A DNA stretch of 64,000 nucleotides from Nitrososphaerota archaeon (lineage in GTDB: Archaea; Thermoproteota; Nitrososphaeria; Nitrososphaerales; Nitrosopumilaceae): the NCBI GenBank assembly GCA_016201435.1, contig JACQCT010000015.1:20339-84338 (forward strand). Reading direction: 5' to 3'. Below the pieces are notes generated by a model that saw nothing but the letters and a program-made list of their open reading frames with translations, was not told where the DNA came from and searched no databases. The translations under genes and the position numbers were made by a program. Below are positions 1 through 10,036 of the stretch, one piece after another. Positions within the stretch are counted from its first letter, which is position 1. Every line of letters begins with the position of its first letter.

Positions 1-127
1 CAGGATCAGTAATAATTGAATTAATTTCATAATGCAATACTATGTAAATACTTTAGATAAACCTTAGCCTAATACTAAAAATTGGATAAAGATTACAAAG
101 ATTTTTCAGAAGCATATTTCAATAAGA

Positions 128-340
128 CTAGAACCTGTCATATCTGGCTCTTTCTACATCTCTATCTTCTTTCGTTGCTTTTTTCCATTCCTTGTAATGC
201 TCTTTACACAAGACTGTTTTTTTTGAGCTAGCAGAAATACTTAGACCAGTTCCTTCTACTTTTGCTGTAGTCAATGAACGAATTCCGTCCTTATCGCAAC
301 CAATAACACTGCACTTGGCACCCTTTGCAATAATGCCCAT
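128..340 (-). CDS. Small conserved archaeal protein, probable zinc-binding
   Basis: A 70-residue basic protein. Two cysteines near the N terminus (C9 and C15) and a later Cys/His pair (C45, H48 in LCKEHYKEW) could hold one zinc ion; the C-terminal third is rich in Lys, Arg, Glu and Asp. I do not recognise a named family, but the composition fits the many small zinc-binding proteins of this lineage. It ends the window's first minus-strand pair with the zincin-like gene just upstream. The 127 bases between its end and the window edge show no gene. Function unknown. Confidence 0.7.
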   Translation of the reverse strand: MGIIAKGAKCSVIGCDKDGIRSLTTAKVEGTGLSISASSKKTVLCKEHYKEWKKATKEDRDVERARYDRF

Positions 341-408
341 GCCTCATGTTGTATTCAATATTATATATACTTGCAAAAATTACACTTTTGATTTTATATT
401 CAGAAAGA

Positions 409-768
409 TTAGATTCTATCAGATATTTCTACACTTTTCTTATATGCATCAATAAACTCTTGAGCAAACTTGTTTGCATTTCTTTCTGAGCCGCGGTGGA
501 CTCCAAGCTTTGATCGTATATGGTGATAATATTCGTGCAAAACCACAAAAGGATTGAAGAAGATGTCAGAATTTAGCGCATAAATTTTTCTTTCTTTTGG
601 AATATAAAGTGCATAAACAGTTCTTCTTTTTCCTTTTATGGTTCCAACAACTATTTGTGGAGGGGTAACATGATAAAACTCACTCAGTTTTTCTAATGCT
701 TTCTCAGTTTGTTTTTCAAGAATCATTCTAACGATTTGCGTTTTTGTTATATAGTCTAACTCAACCAT
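409..768 (-). CDS. Small HExxH zincin-like protein
   Basis: A 119-residue protein with no signal peptide. Its central part carries VVLHEYYHHIRS, a zinc-binding HExxH motif (H-E-Y-Y-H), followed about 20 residues later by a conserved-looking ERNANKFAQEF helix that could give the third metal ligand (Glu). That layout is typical of small SprT/ImmA-like intracellular zincins, but I cannot assign a substrate. Encoded upstream of the 70-residue zinc protein on the same strand. The approximately 138 bases upstream hold the divergent promoter region with the CDP-alcohol transferase gene. Confidence 0.7.
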   Translation of the reverse strand: MVELDYITKTQIVRMILEKQTEKALEKLSEFYHVTPPQIVVGTIKGKRRTVYALYIPKERKIYALNSDIFFNPFVVLHEYYHHIRSKLGVHRGSERNANKFAQEFIDAYKKSVEISDRI

Positions 769-906
769 TGTTTGATCTACCTAGTAATTCTAACAACCTT
801 GCCTTTAACTCTCCCGTGGTAATATGGTACGAAAATAATTCATCTACGCAGATCGTGATTGATTTGTTTATAATGGTATAAATTATTGACAAATTGTTGA
901 TATCCG

Positions 907-1479
907 ATGCTTAACAATTTCAGAGAAAGTCTAAAGCCCACTCTGCAAAAAATTGGGACTATATTTGCATCAACAGGCCTGCCTGCAAATTTTTGGACTG
1001 TAATAGGTCTTGTATTTGCATTTGCGTCAGCTGTAATCTATGCGCTACACTTTGAATATTCTTTTGTAATTGGAGGAATATTGCTCTTGGTTTCAGGATT
1101 TTTTGATATTGTTGATGGACAGGTTGCACGAGTTACACAAAAGACATCAAAAAAAGGTGCCTTTTTGGATTCTGTATTTGACAAGATTGCGGAAGTAGCG
1201 ATATTTCTTGGAATATTGATTGGTGGATATTCTGAAGGATATGTAGTTCTATTAGCAATTACACTATCGCTTCTTGTAAGTTATACAAGAGCAAGAGCTG
1301 AGTCACTTGGAGTACAGCTTCAGGGAATTGGAATTGGGGAAAGAGCAGAGCGATTATTAGTAATTGCTATTGTTGGAATTGCAGGATTCCTAAATTATGC
1401 TGTAATAATTGTTGTAGTTATAGCTGGAATAACTTTTATTCAAAGAATAATTGCAACGGCTAGAAACATTAAAGATTGA
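907..1479 (+). CDS. CDP-alcohol phosphatidyltransferase (archaetidylinositol-phosphate synthase-like)
   Basis: An integral membrane enzyme that transfers a polar headgroup onto a CDP-activated lipid. The hallmark D-x2-D-G-x2-A-R-x8-G-x3-D-x3-D motif is visible from about residue 67 (DIVDGQVAR...GAFLDSVFD) and is followed by four hydrophobic segments. In archaea this family makes archaetidylinositol phosphate or archaetidylserine; 190 residues fits the short archaetidylinositol-phosphate synthase group, though the headgroup is inferred. A TATA-like TATAAATT at 877-884 lies about 26 nt before the ATG, so the mRNA is probably leaderless. It converges on rps26e, with the stop codons abutting. Confidence 0.88.
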   Translation: MLNNFRESLKPTLQKIGTIFASTGLPANFWTVIGLVFAFASAVIYALHFEYSFVIGGILLLVSGFFDIVDGQVARVTQKTSKKGAFLDSVFDKIAEVAIFLGILIGGYSEGYVVLLAITLSLLVSYTRARAESLGVQLQGIGIGERAERLLVIAIVGIAGFLNYAVIIVVVIAGITFIQRIIATARNIKD

Positions 1480-1767
1480 TTATCGCAATCTGCCTGTGTT
1501 TCTTCTAGAGTCTGCAGATCTAATCTTTAGTATGCCAAAATGAATTGCACATGAAATACAATACCATTTTAATACTGTCGGAGATGCAATGTATGCTCCC
1601 TGAGCTCTTAGCTCTTTTGCGAGTGTATGTTCAACCAGATTTAATCTAGATGTGACCTTTTTTGCCTTGTCTCGTGGAACTGTAGCACCACAGTTTGTAC
1701 ACTGGATACGCCCAGAGGATCCCTTTCCTCCCTTTTGTCGTCCACGACTAGCTCGCTTTAACGGCAT
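1480..1767 (-). CDS. rps26e: Small ribosomal subunit protein eS26
   Basis: A 95-residue ribosomal protein of the archaeal/eukaryotic small subunit, where eS26 sits near the mRNA exit channel and 3' end of 16S rRNA. The basic N terminus (MPLKRASRGRQKGGKG), the zinc knuckle CTNCG (C23, C26) paired with CISC (C70, C73), and the invariant RDKA-K segment identify it. eS26 occurs in TACK/Asgard archaea but not in most Euryarchaeota, which supports the lineage call. A TATA-like box on the minus strand near 1791-1799 lies 28 nt from the start codon. Confidence 0.95.
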   Translation of the reverse strand: MPLKRASRGRQKGGKGSSGRIQCTNCGATVPRDKAKKVTSRLNLVEHTLAKELRAQGAYIASPTVLKWYCISCAIHFGILKIRSADSRRNTGRLR

Positions 1768-1919
1768 GATTATCCTCTGACTTGCCTCTTTATATCTTGT
1801 TATAAAATAAAAAATTTTAAATTATAAACTCATGCCCAAAATTTAACAAATTTAAGTCAGTGTGTTTCTTAATGAATTATGCGTGGCCTATGCCTGTTTG
1901 TATGTTGTCAAATGTTGAA

Positions 1920-1940
1920 CTGACCGTGGAGAAAGGTCAG
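1920..1940 (+). other. Perfect 6-bp hairpin in the leader of the PfkB-type kinase gene
   Basis: CTGACC (1920-1925) pairs with GGTCAG (1935-1940) across a 9-nt purine-rich loop. It lies in the 178-base gap before the kinase ORF and, if translation starts at 2015, inside the mRNA leader. It may be a small regulatory stem or chance; the evidence is only the pairing. Confidence 0.3.
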
Positions 1941-1945
1941 ATACT

Positions 1946-2890
1946 GTGTACCATATGCTTAGTGAAGAAAAGATCGAAAAAAGACTAAATGGGTACTACT
2001 TATCCAAGAAACAGATGAAGATTGGAATATTTTCACATTGTACTATTGATGAAATTTCTAGAGTGGGTACAGTAGTTGAAACTGCTGGTGGGCCAGCTTG
2101 TTATTGCGGATTGACTGCTAGGGCCGTAAAATTCGATGTAGAATTTCACACAAAAGTAGGACCTGATTTTGGGTTTCGTGAATACTTGGAAAAAAATAAG
2201 ATTTTCATTCCGCAAAATGCACTCTCACAAAATCCTACTACAAGATTTTTACTAGAGATTTCTGGGACTGATAGGAATCTGTATTTGAAAACAAAGTGTG
2301 ATGAAATAGAATATGAAAAATCAGATGCAGATGGCTGTATAGTCAGTCCTGTATTTGATGAGATATCTGAAGAAACACTTGATAAAATAAAAGAAAATTC
2401 TGAATTTACATTGCTTGATCCACAGGGTTTTCTGAGAAGAGCAGATGAAAAAAATAAGATATTTCTTGAACGAACCAGCCTTGATCTTTCAAAAATATCT
2501 GCAATCAAAGTAGACCCCGAAGAAGCCTTTTCTCTCACAGGTCTGACAGAAACTAGTGCGATGCTGGCACTACAAAAAAAAGGAGCAAAATACATCCTAT
2601 ACACAAACAAGCGTGAAATTACACTGCTTGCACGAGATAGGTTATACTACTTGACAATTCCAAACATCGAAGTTGGAGATACAACCGGAGTAGGAGATAT
2701 TTTTTGTGCTACTTTTGCATGTACGTTTCTAAAGGAAAAAGATGTTTTATGGGCAATTTGTTTTGCGGTAGGCTCGGCACAAGCAGCACTGGAAACAAAA
2801 GAAACAGGACTTTCTAAGATTCCGTATCAAGGTGATATTGAAAAAAATGCCGCATACCTGTACAACCAAGTGAAATTCAAGCACATCTAG
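1946..2890 (+). CDS. PfkB/ribokinase-family carbohydrate kinase
   Basis: An ATP-dependent sugar or nucleoside kinase of the PfkB superfamily. The N-terminal substrate part has AGGPACYCGL, and the C-terminal signature GDTTGVGDIFCATFA (about residues 246-260) includes the anion-hole GxGD with the catalytic aspartate. At 314 residues it is family-sized. The start is uncertain: the open frame begins at 1946, but the conserved domain begins at MKIGIFSH, whose ATG is at 2015, giving 291 residues. The acceptor cannot be read from sequence; inositol, ribose and nucleoside kinases all share this fold. It precedes the NAD kinase gene by about 30 bases on the same strand. Confidence 0.85.
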   Translation: MYHMLSEEKIEKRLNGYYLSKKQMKIGIFSHCTIDEISRVGTVVETAGGPACYCGLTARAVKFDVEFHTKVGPDFGFREYLEKNKIFIPQNALSQNPTTRFLLEISGTDRNLYLKTKCDEIEYEKSDADGCIVSPVFDEISEETLDKIKENSEFTLLDPQGFLRRADEKNKIFLERTSLDLSKISAIKVDPEEAFSLTGLTETSAMLALQKKGAKYILYTNKREITLLARDRLYYLTIPNIEVGDTTGVGDIFCATFACTFLKEKDVLWAICFAVGSAQAALETKETGLSKIPYQGDIEKNAAYLYNQVKFKHI

Positions 2891-2921
2891 GCTTTTATTG
2901 CACAAAAACTGAAATCACATC

Positions 2922-3914
2922 ATGCGAGTAGCGATATTTAGTCAGGATCAAGAAAGAACTGTAAAATCAGTAAAACTATCGCTTGAAAGTCATGGCATAG
3001 AATCATTTCTACTAGGCAACAAACAACTTTCCAAAGATGTTGATTATGTGGTAGTTACTGGTGGTGACAGGGGCGTTAGGAATTACTTTCATCATGATTT
3101 GAATACTACTGTTCCAGTACTTGGCATAAATGAATTTGAATCAAGTGGTTATCTTGCTCAACTTGATTTAAAAGAATTTCCTACATTTCTAAATAGATTA
3201 AAAAAAGCAGATTTTACAATCGAACACGTTACACGTCTTGGTGTAAAAATTGATGGTAAAAGTGTTTATCCTGTATTAAATGACGTTGCAATATTTTCAT
3301 CAAAGAGTGCAACTCTGGTTGAACATGTACTAAGAATAAACGGTGAAGAAGTTTGGCATGACAGCAGCGACGGTGTTATTATAACAACACCGATTGGTTC
3401 GTCTGCATATTCAATGTCTGCAGGTGGGCCAGCGATATTTCAAGATTCCAAAGTTTTTGGAATTGTTTCAGTAAACTCGTTAGATATAACAAGAAGACCA
3501 CTAATCGTATCTGATGACAGTATTATTGAGATTGATGACATTTCATCTAGCCTTAGATGTGAAGTAGTCATGGATGGAAAGGACCGTTTTAAAGTTGACC
3601 AGATGGTTGCATGCACTAAATTTCCAATACCTGCAAATATAATCCGGATGAAGAAGGATTCTACTACTGTATCTGCATTAACAAGGAAGGTAAAGCTTGC
3701 CGATGATCTTCTAAACATGCCGCCTAGCTCAAAACTCTTGTTAAAGACACTAGAGTATGAGGGTTCATTGTCCCAAAAAGAATTAGCGGCAAAAACACTT
3801 CTCCCAGATAGGACAGTAAGGCTTGCCTTGCGTCATCTACTTGACAAAGGCTATGTCAAAAGAAGAGTCTCTTTACGAGATACACGACAAAGAATCTACG
3901 AAATTCCAAAATAA
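2922..3914 (+). CDS. nadK: NAD kinase with C-terminal winged-helix domain
   Basis: Phosphorylates NAD to NADP. The catalytic core shows GGD near residue 48, NDVAIF (about 121), and TPIGSSAYSMSAGGPAI (about 156-172), all diagnostic of ATP-NAD kinases. The usual GGDGT phosphate loop reads GGDRG here, so the Gly-Thr pair is replaced. After about residue 265 there is an extra domain with a helix-turn-helix pattern (LSQKELAAKTLLPDRTVRLALRHL then KGYVKRR), like a MarR winged helix; ordinary NAD kinases of 250-300 residues lack it. Whether it binds DNA is unknown. The gene ends abutting the convergent pyrG. Confidence 0.88.
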   Translation: MRVAIFSQDQERTVKSVKLSLESHGIESFLLGNKQLSKDVDYVVVTGGDRGVRNYFHHDLNTTVPVLGINEFESSGYLAQLDLKEFPTFLNRLKKADFTIEHVTRLGVKIDGKSVYPVLNDVAIFSSKSATLVEHVLRINGEEVWHDSSDGVIITTPIGSSAYSMSAGGPAIFQDSKVFGIVSVNSLDITRRPLIVSDDSIIEIDDISSSLRCEVVMDGKDRFKVDQMVACTKFPIPANIIRMKKDSTTVSALTRKVKLADDLLNMPPSSKLLLKTLEYEGSLSQKELAAKTLLPDRTVRLALRHLLDKGYVKRRVSLRDTRQRIYEIPK

Positions 3915-5525
3915 TTATGCGTGAGCTGCAGCATTTACAAAGGCTTCAAACGATGACTCTGGAAATCCCGGTCTACTGTTAAATTCTGGGTGGAATTGTA
4001 CACCTAGATAGAATCTATGTGTGGGAATTTCAAGTATCTCCATTCGTTTTTTGTTATCACTATATCCTGAAAAAATCATTCCTTTGTTGGTAAATGCATC
4101 AAGATATTTTTGATTGAATTCGTATCTATGTCTGTGTCTTTTGAGAATTGTGTTTGATTTGTAAAGTTTGAACGCTAGAGTATTGTCTTCCACTTTGATT
4201 TCGTTTGAACCAAGTCTCAGTGAACCACCCTTGTTTTCAATTGTCTTTTGTTCTGGCAAAAGATCAATAACTGGATTTTCAGTATTTGGAGAAATTTCAG
4301 TAGAATTTGCATTAGACAATCCACAAACATAGCGACCAAAAGCTACCGCTGCAAGCTGGAATCCAAAACAGATTCCAAGATATGGTATGTTTTTCTCTCT
4401 TGCATAGTTTGCAGTCTTTATGATTCCTTCAGAACCTCTATCGCCAAAACCTCCTGGTACTAGTATGCCTTGGTATGATGAAAGCTTGTCAATGTTTCCG
4501 TTTAATTCTTCAGAATCAATCCAGTCTATCATAACATTTTTTCCAATTTTTGCACCAGCGTGCTTGAGTGCTTGGTTTACACTAACATAACTATCTGCAA
4601 GTTTTACATATTTTCCAACCATTGCTATTTTTATAGTTTGATTTATGACTGCAAAAGAATTTACAATTGAATTCCACTTGTCCCAGTTTGCCGAAGTGTT
4701 TACCAAGCCAACTTTGCCAAATTTCTTGAAAATAATATCAATAATTCCTTGATCATACAGCATCTGTGGAACTGTCAAAATAGAGTCTGCGTCATGACAT
4801 GAAAATACATCTTTAACAGATACGTTTGAGAAAAGTGATATCTTTTTCTTTGCTGCCATTTCTAGCTGGTGTGTGCATCTTACTGCTAGTAGATCTGGCT
4901 GGATACCAATTCTGCGCAGTTCTTGTACACTGTGTTGAGTAGGCTTTGTCTTTTGTTCTCCTACGACATCAAGTGATGGTGCAAGTGTAACATGTACAAA
5001 AATGATATTTTCTGGACCTTCCTCTAATCTCATCTGTCTTAATGCTTCCAAAAAGGGAAGGCTCTCAATGTCTCCTACGGTGCCGCCGCACTCTACTACC
5101 AGTACATCCAAATCTTCGTTTTTTGCAATATTTCTAATTCTATCTTTTATGGCATCGGTAACATGGGGTATTATTTGGACACATGCACCAAGATATTCGC
5201 CTTTTCTCTCTGCCTCTATTACACTAGAATAAATTTGAGCTGTAGTTATGTTATGAGATTTTGGTATGTTTTGATTAAGAAATCTTTCATAGTTTCCAAT
5301 ATCCATATCGCATTCGCCTCCGTCTTCTGTCACAAAGACTTCGCCATGCGCAATAGGATTCATGGTTCCTGCATCATAGTTTAGATAGGGATCAATTTTT
5401 ACACACGAAACTTTTTGATTTGAAAGCTGCAGTAATTTTGCGATCGAAGATGAGACTACTCCCTTTCCAAGGCCAGACATAACTCCTCCTGTTACAAAAA
5501 TATACTTTACAGATTCTGCCTGCAT
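3915..5525 (-). CDS. pyrG: CTP synthase (glutamine-hydrolysing)
   Basis: Makes CTP from UTP, ATP and glutamine. The N-terminal synthetase domain has [13 protein letters not shown] and the [13 protein letters not shown] segment; the C-terminal class I glutamine amidotransferase has the GICFGFQLA nucleophile Cys and FHPEF His-Glu pair. I start at the sixth codon of the open frame (MQAESVKY), because a minus-strand TATA-like TTTTTATTCC complement at 5547-5557 lies about 25-27 nt upstream and most family members start there. Length 536 residues is normal. Confidence 0.95.
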   Translation of the reverse strand: MQAESVKYIFVTGGVMSGLGKGVVSSSIAKLLQLSNQKVSCVKIDPYLNYDAGTMNPIAHGEVFVTEDGGECDMDIGNYERFLNQNIPKSHNITTAQIYSSVIEAERKGEYLGACVQIIPHVTDAIKDRIRNIAKNEDLDVLVVECGGTVGDIESLPFLEALRQMRLEEGPENIIFVHVTLAPSLDVVGEQKTKPTQHSVQELRRIGIQPDLLAVRCTHQLEMAAKKKISLFSNVSVKDVFSCHDADSILTVPQMLYDQGIIDIIFKKFGKVGLVNTSANWDKWNSIVNSFAVINQTIKIAMVGKYVKLADSYVSVNQALKHAGAKIGKNVMIDWIDSEELNGNIDKLSSYQGILVPGGFGDRGSEGIIKTANYAREKNIPYLGICFGFQLAAVAFGRYVCGLSNANSTEISPNTENPVIDLLPEQKTIENKGGSLRLGSNEIKVEDNTLAFKLYKSNTILKRHRHRYEFNQKYLDAFTNKGMIFSGYSDNKKRMEILEIPTHRFYLGVQFHPEFNSRPGFPESSFEAFVNAAAHA

Positions 5526-5627
5526 ATCTATGAATAACAAATGCTCTTTTTATTCCTTGTCTTAATTATTTATGTAAAATTAATAAAAAATCTGAAAGAT
5601 CAGGTTGATACTGTAATACTCAGACTC

Positions 5628-5747
5628 TCACAGGTCTGAATCCCAGCAACAGCATTCATCCAACGTGCAGTTAGGACATAATTTTGCTGACTTGCTAATC
5701 TTGCATTCTTCAGGAAAACAATTGCAATCAGCACATTTCATTTTCAT
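5628..5747 (-). CDS. 39-residue cysteine-rich mini-protein
   Basis: A short open frame read directly from the sequence: ATG at 5747-5745, TGA at 5630-5628. Nine of 39 residues are cysteine: a CADCNC cluster near the N terminus, then ECK, CPNC, and ECCCW near the C terminus. This density is typical of zinc-finger or metallothionein-like metal binders. It lies 23 bases after the membrane-protein gene on the same strand and could be cotranscribed. No family is recognised. Chance is unlikely to place so many paired cysteines in one frame, but expression is unproven. Confidence 0.6.
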   Translation of the reverse strand: MKMKCADCNCFPEECKISKSAKLCPNCTLDECCCWDSDL

Positions 5748-5770
5748 TATAAAACTGTAATAAAAGAAAG

Positions 5771-6169
5771 TTATGGGACTATTCCTGATTTTGCGGAAGA
5801 TCTTTTCACTATTTGAGTAACTACTGTTCCAAGGGCTACAACAAAAGCAATAATGCCAGTAGCAACTCCTAATCCTATTCCCTTGCCAAATCCTTTAATC
5901 TGAAATTTCTTGGTAGTAATTATTGCACCGAATGCTACGCCTATTGCCATACTTGTAAGAAAGTGTGCTGTAATTCCTGGACCTAATGCATTTTCATAGG
6001 ACTGACCGGTGATGAGACCCATTATGATAGCAAAACAATTTGCTCCCATCCCTATCTGCGTCATTATTATGCTCATTACTCCATACATGAATGCTCCGCC
6101 CGCGATTCCGCCTACTATTCCTGCTCCCAGTGCGACTTTCTTTGAGTATTGAATAGATTCCATCGTCAT
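5771..6169 (-). CDS. Small integral membrane protein, unknown function
   Basis: About 132 residues with three or four hydrophobic, glycine-rich segments (AGIVGGIAGGAFMYGVM; the CFAIIMGLI stretch; AHFLTSMAIGVAFGAII; VATGIIAFVVALGTVV) and a basic, serine-rich tail. The open frame starts at 6223, immediately after trpA, but a minus-strand TATA-like element (complement of TTAAATAGA, 6195-6203) sits 25-30 nt before the ATG at 6169, so I use that start and infer its own leaderless promoter rather than membership of the trp operon. No domain family recognised. Confidence 0.7.
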   Translation of the reverse strand: MTMESIQYSKKVALGAGIVGGIAGGAFMYGVMSIIMTQIGMGANCFAIIMGLITGQSYENALGPGITAHFLTSMAIGVAFGAIITTKKFQIKGFGKGIGLGVATGIIAFVVALGTVVTQIVKRSSAKSGIVP

Positions 6170-6233
6170 AGTTCTCTGGCTTCGCAAAGCAATGTTAAAT
6201 AGATTGTTCCAAATTAGTTCCAAATCATATTCC

Positions 6234-7040
6234 TTATTGTGAAATTGTTGCTGCTTTTAGACTTCTTGTAAATTTAGCAATCTCTGACTCGATCTTTTTT
6301 GGAGGCGTTTTTTCAATCAATCTTAAAAATGCACTTCCAACTATTACTGCGTCTGCACCTTTTTGAATAAAGAATTTGGTTTGTTGGGGGGTACTCACAC
6401 CAAAACCTACTCCCATTGGAATTTTTCCGTTAACTAGTTTTTTTGTGTTTTTGATTGCGTCTATTGTATATTGATGAATTTTTTGTTGCTTGCCAGTTGT
6501 GCCAAACACTGAAACAAGATACAAAAATCCAGATGACGCTGAAACGATTTTCTTAATTCTTTTAGACGATGTATTTGGTGATATTAAGAAAATAGCGTCA
6601 ACTTTGTTTTTACGTATGGCCTTTAGATATTCTCCGGCTTCTTCTACTGCCATGTCAGGCAGTATAAATCCATCAATTCCTGCCTTTTTTACAAGTGCAA
6701 TAAATTTCTCATAGCCTTGCTTATAAAGTAGATTTGTGTATGTCATCAAGACTAGAGGTAGATCTGTCTCTTTTCTTATTTTTTTGACCAGATTAAGAAA
6801 CTTTGAAAAATTGATTCCTTTTTGTAATGCTATATAGCTTGCATTTTGAATCACAGGTCCATCTGCAAGAGGATCTGAAAAAGGTAATCCAAGCTCAATT
6901 ATGTCAGCTCCACCTTTTACTAAACCTCGTATAGCAGATAGTGTATCATTTTCACTAGGATATCCAGCTACTACATATGCGATTAGTGCTTTTTGATTTT
7001 TGGATTTTAATTCCAAAAATTTATTTTTTATTTTTGACAT
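6234..7040 (-). CDS. trpA: Tryptophan synthase alpha subunit
   Basis: Cleaves indole-3-glycerol phosphate to indole and glyceraldehyde 3-phosphate; the indole is channelled to the beta subunit. The signature [17 protein letters not shown] carries the catalytic Glu and Asp, and the phosphate-binding loop GFGVSTPQQ and the VGSAF motif are present. At 268 residues it is full length. It is the last gene of the trp operon and its start overlaps the end of trpB by 20 bases, a strong sign of translational coupling. Confidence 0.96.
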   Translation of the reverse strand: MSKIKNKFLELKSKNQKALIAYVVAGYPSENDTLSAIRGLVKGGADIIELGLPFSDPLADGPVIQNASYIALQKGINFSKFLNLVKKIRKETDLPLVLMTYTNLLYKQGYEKFIALVKKAGIDGFILPDMAVEEAGEYLKAIRKNKVDAIFLISPNTSSKRIKKIVSASSGFLYLVSVFGTTGKQQKIHQYTIDAIKNTKKLVNGKIPMGVGFGVSTPQQTKFFIQKGADAVIVGSAFLRLIEKTPPKKIESEIAKFTRSLKAATISQ

Positions 7041-8223
7041 TTTGATTCAGATAGTTCTCTACTACTTCAACATCTTTATCTCCACGGCCAGATAAAGTAA
7101 TAACGATAGAATCACTTTTGGAAAATTTCTTTGCAATTTTTATAGCATATGCAACAGCATGAGATGACTCTAGTGCAGGTATGATTCCTTCATATTTTGC
7201 AAGCATTAAAAATGCGTCAATTGCATTTTGGTCACTAACACTATCGTATTTCACACGTTTACTGTCTTTCAAGTATGAGTGTTCTGGACCCACACCCGGA
7301 TAATCTAATCCAGCTGCAATGCTATGTGTATCAAGAATTTGTCCTTCACTGTCTTGTAAAAGATATGTCAACATTCCATGTAGCACTCCTTTTGATCCTG
7401 CCATTAGTGTTGCAGAATGATGATCTGTATCAATTCCTTCTCCACCGGCCTCAATACCAAACATCTCAGTATCTGTATCTGTTAACGGATAAAATGTTCC
7501 GATAGCATTAGAGCCTCCACCGACACATGCAATAACAACCTCTGGCGTTTTCTTTTCAATTTCTTTCATCTGTGATTTGATTTCATTTCCAATCACTGAT
7601 TGGAAATCCCTGACCATGACTGGATATGGGTGTGGACCTACTGCTGAGCCAAGGAGATAGTAAGTGGTTTCTACATTTGTGATCCAGTCTCTGATTGCTT
7701 CGTTTATTGCATCTTTTAGTGTCTGGGTTCCTTCCATTACTGAATGAACAGAAGAACCAAGAAGTTTCATTCTAAAAACATTTAGCTTTTGGCGTTGAGT
7801 GTCTTTATATCCCATGTATACTTCGGATGGCAAACCAAGTGTAGCGCAAGCCATTGCTGTTGCAACTCCGTGTTGTCCAGCTCCTGTTTCCGCGATGATT
7901 CTTTTCTTTTTCATTTTTTTTGCAAGAAGGGCTTGACCTAATGTGTTATTGATTTTGTGTGCTCCTCCATGCAAAAGATCTTCTCTTTTTAGATATATCT
8001 TGGCACCACCAATTTTTTCTGTCAGATTTTGTGCAAAATATAATGGAGTTGGTCTACCAGCATATTCGCGTAAATAATAGTCTAATTCTTTTTTGAATTC
8101 TTTATTATTTTTAAATTTCAAGTAAGCTTCTTCTAATTCTTCTACTGCAGGAACTAGTGTCTCTGGAATGTATCTGCCTCCAAACTCGCCAAATTTCCCA
8201 CCCTTTGGATATCTTATTTTCAT
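7021..8223 (-). CDS. trpB: Tryptophan synthase beta subunit
   Basis: PLP enzyme that condenses indole with serine. The PLP lysine lies in [13 protein letters not shown], the phosphate-binding loop is [10 protein letters not shown], and the N-terminal GRYIPETL marks the TrpB1 type that partners TrpA. It is 400 residues, full length, and overlaps trpC by 4 bases upstream and trpA by 20 bases downstream. Confidence 0.97.
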   Translation of the reverse strand: MKIRYPKGGKFGEFGGRYIPETLVPAVEELEEAYLKFKNNKEFKKELDYYLREYAGRPTPLYFAQNLTEKIGGAKIYLKREDLLHGGAHKINNTLGQALLAKKMKKKRIIAETGAGQHGVATAMACATLGLPSEVYMGYKDTQRQKLNVFRMKLLGSSVHSVMEGTQTLKDAINEAIRDWITNVETTYYLLGSAVGPHPYPVMVRDFQSVIGNEIKSQMKEIEKKTPEVVIACVGGGSNAIGTFYPLTDTDTEMFGIEAGGEGIDTDHHSATLMAGSKGVLHGMLTYLLQDSEGQILDTHSIAAGLDYPGVGPEHSYLKDSKRVKYDSVSDQNAIDAFLMLAKYEGIIPALESSHAVAYAIKIAKKFSKSDSIVITLSGRGDKDVEVVENYLNQNVKNKK

Positions 8224-8993
8224 ATTGATGACACCAATTTTTCCACATGTCCCTTGATATCTCTACTCTTCATTATGCTACTTCCTACTAGAAATGCATC
8301 TGCACCACATTTGTGAAGAAATTTGATATCTTTTGGATCTTCTATTCCGCTTTCAGAGAAAATTATGCGTCTTTCTTTTCTATCCTTGAGTATTTCTTTT
8401 GTTGTGTTAAGATCAATTTCTAGTGTATCTAAATTACGATTATTTATTCCAAGCATATCAGCATTTGTTCGTACTGATCTAACAAATTCCTCTTTTGTAT
8501 GAGCCTCTAAAAGTACCGCCATGTTTTTTTTGTGAGCATAGGCAATAAATTCATCAACATCACCAGCAAATTTTTTATCAAAAATTGATTGTATAAGTAA
8601 TACACAGTCGGCGCCTATTTTTTCAGCCGCGTCTATCTGTTTTTTATCGATGACAATATCCTTCATTAAAAGAGGTATACTGACATGTCGACGAATTTTT
8701 TGGAAATACTCAGGTGAACCATTAAAAAGATGTGGTTGTGTAAGTATGGATAACCCAATTGCGCCGCCTTTAACCATTAATTTTGCAATCTTCACAGGAT
8801 CTGAAACACTGCGAATGTTTCCAAGAGATGGAGAAGAAAATTTTATCTCGGTAATTAGTGAGACGTGTTTATTTTTTCTAATGTTATCAATTATGTTACT
8901 TTTTGATCTTGGTAATTTTTTTGATATTTTGTAAATTCCTTCATCTATTGCTTTCTGTGAATTATTTGCAAGTTCTTGTAACATGTCCTTCAT
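8220..8993 (-). CDS. trpC: Indole-3-glycerol-phosphate synthase
   Basis: Closes the indole ring from carboxyphenylaminodeoxyribulose phosphate. The (beta/alpha)8 motifs are visible: [10 protein letters not shown] with the catalytic lysine, LLMKDIVID with the second lysine, LLEAHT and the phosphate site LVGSSIM. At 257 residues it is single-domain, with no fused TrpF. It overlaps trpD and trpB by four bases each. Its substrate must come from a PRA isomerase that the operon does not encode. Confidence 0.95.
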   Translation of the reverse strand: MKDMLQELANNSQKAIDEGIYKISKKLPRSKSNIIDNIRKNKHVSLITEIKFSSPSLGNIRSVSDPVKIAKLMVKGGAIGLSILTQPHLFNGSPEYFQKIRRHVSIPLLMKDIVIDKKQIDAAEKIGADCVLLIQSIFDKKFAGDVDEFIAYAHKKNMAVLLEAHTKEEFVRSVRTNADMLGINNRNLDTLEIDLNTTKEILKDRKERRIIFSESGIEDPKDIKFLHKCGADAFLVGSSIMKSRDIKGHVEKLVSSI

Positions 8994-10036
8994 GATTTTT
9001 CAAACTCCTCGACTTTTTCTATATTGCCGCAAAAACGAATAAAATTTCTAAATGCATCATATGATTTGCCACTTTTTATAGAATCCCGCGCCATTGGTAT
9101 GGCATCATGAAAATCATCGGCGATACCTGCAATTATCAAACCTGCAGCGGCATTTAATGCGGTAACTTCGATCATTGATTTATTTGCAGTTCCTCTCAAG
9201 ACAGAGATAAACGACTTAATGGCATCATCTCTTGATGAAATTTGAATGTCTCCTATAGCTCCTTTTGCTAATCCAAAATCTGTAGGGTTTAAAACTCTAA
9301 TGTTGATTTTGCCATTTTTGAGATGACAAATTTGATTTTTTGATGTGGTGGATAGCTCATCAAGACCATCATGTGATAATACTGTCATTACATTTTCTGC
9401 ATTGCGTGACTTTAGTAATAATACTATTCTTTCAAGATAGTCTGCAGAAAATACCCCGACTAGCTGGTTCTTTACTCCTGCTGGATTACTTAATGGTCCA
9501 AGTAAATTAAATGCAGTTCTTGTCCCAAGAATTTTTCTTGCTTCTGCAATGTTTTTCATTGCTGGATGAAATTTCTGTGCAAACATAAATCCTATTCCGC
9601 ATTTTTCTATAATCTCAGTCACCCTTTCTGGTGGCATATCTAGATCGTACCCAAAATATTCAAAAATATCTGCGCTACCATGAATTCCAGAAACTGATCT
9701 GTTTCCGTGTTTTGCTACTGTGCCGCCTGCACCATTTATTACAAATGCCGCTGTTGTGGAAACATTGAATGTTTTCATTTTATCGCCACCGGTACCGCAT
9801 ACGTCAATTATTCTACCAGATCTTTTTGGGTTGATATGAATAGCATATTGCTGCATTTTGTCTAGCATTGACAAAAGTTCTTCATCTGACTCGCCTTTGT
9901 CAGTCAAATTTCTTAAAAAATTGGCTGCTTCTTGAGAAGGAATTTGTCCCTTTAGTAACTCATCCATGACTTGACTCATTTCATCATATCCGAGATCCTG
10001 GTACAGTGAAAGTTTGTTTGTTAGTTTTGTAATCAT
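8990..10036 (-). CDS. trpD: Anthranilate phosphoribosyltransferase
   Basis: Transfers phosphoribose from PRPP to anthranilate. The PRPP/anthranilate loop DVCGTGGDKMKTFNVST is intact, as are the KHGNRSVS and LLGPLSNPA segments. It is 348 residues, normal for the family, and single-function (not fused to TrpG). The start overlaps trpG by four bases (ATGA) and its end overlaps trpC by four. Confidence 0.96.
   Translation of the reverse strand: MITKLTNKLSLYQDLGYDEMSQVMDELLKGQIPSQEAANFLRNLTDKGESDEELLSMLDKMQQYAIHINPKRSGRIIDVCGTGGDKMKTFNVSTTAAFVINGAGGTVAKHGNRSVSGIHGSADIFEYFGYDLDMPPERVTEIIEKCGIGFMFAQKFHPAMKNIAEARKILGTRTAFNLLGPLSNPAGVKNQLVGVFSADYLERIVLLLKSRNAENVMTVLSHDGLDELSTTSKNQICHLKNGKINIRVLNPTDFGLAKGAIGDIQISSRDDAIKSFISVLRGTANKSMIEVTALNAAAGLIIAGIADDFHDAIPMARDSIKSGKSYDAFRNFIRFCGNIEKVEEFEKS

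Noticed and set aside
780..840. Short minus-strand frame reading YHGRVKGKVVRITR
   Set aside because: Only about 18 codons between stops with no start codon; treated as promoter/leader region.
2146..2610. Minus-strand frame of 154 residues inside the PfkB kinase gene
   Set aside because: Lies wholly in another frame of a clear kinase; Ser/Phe-rich composition is typical of an antisense shadow.
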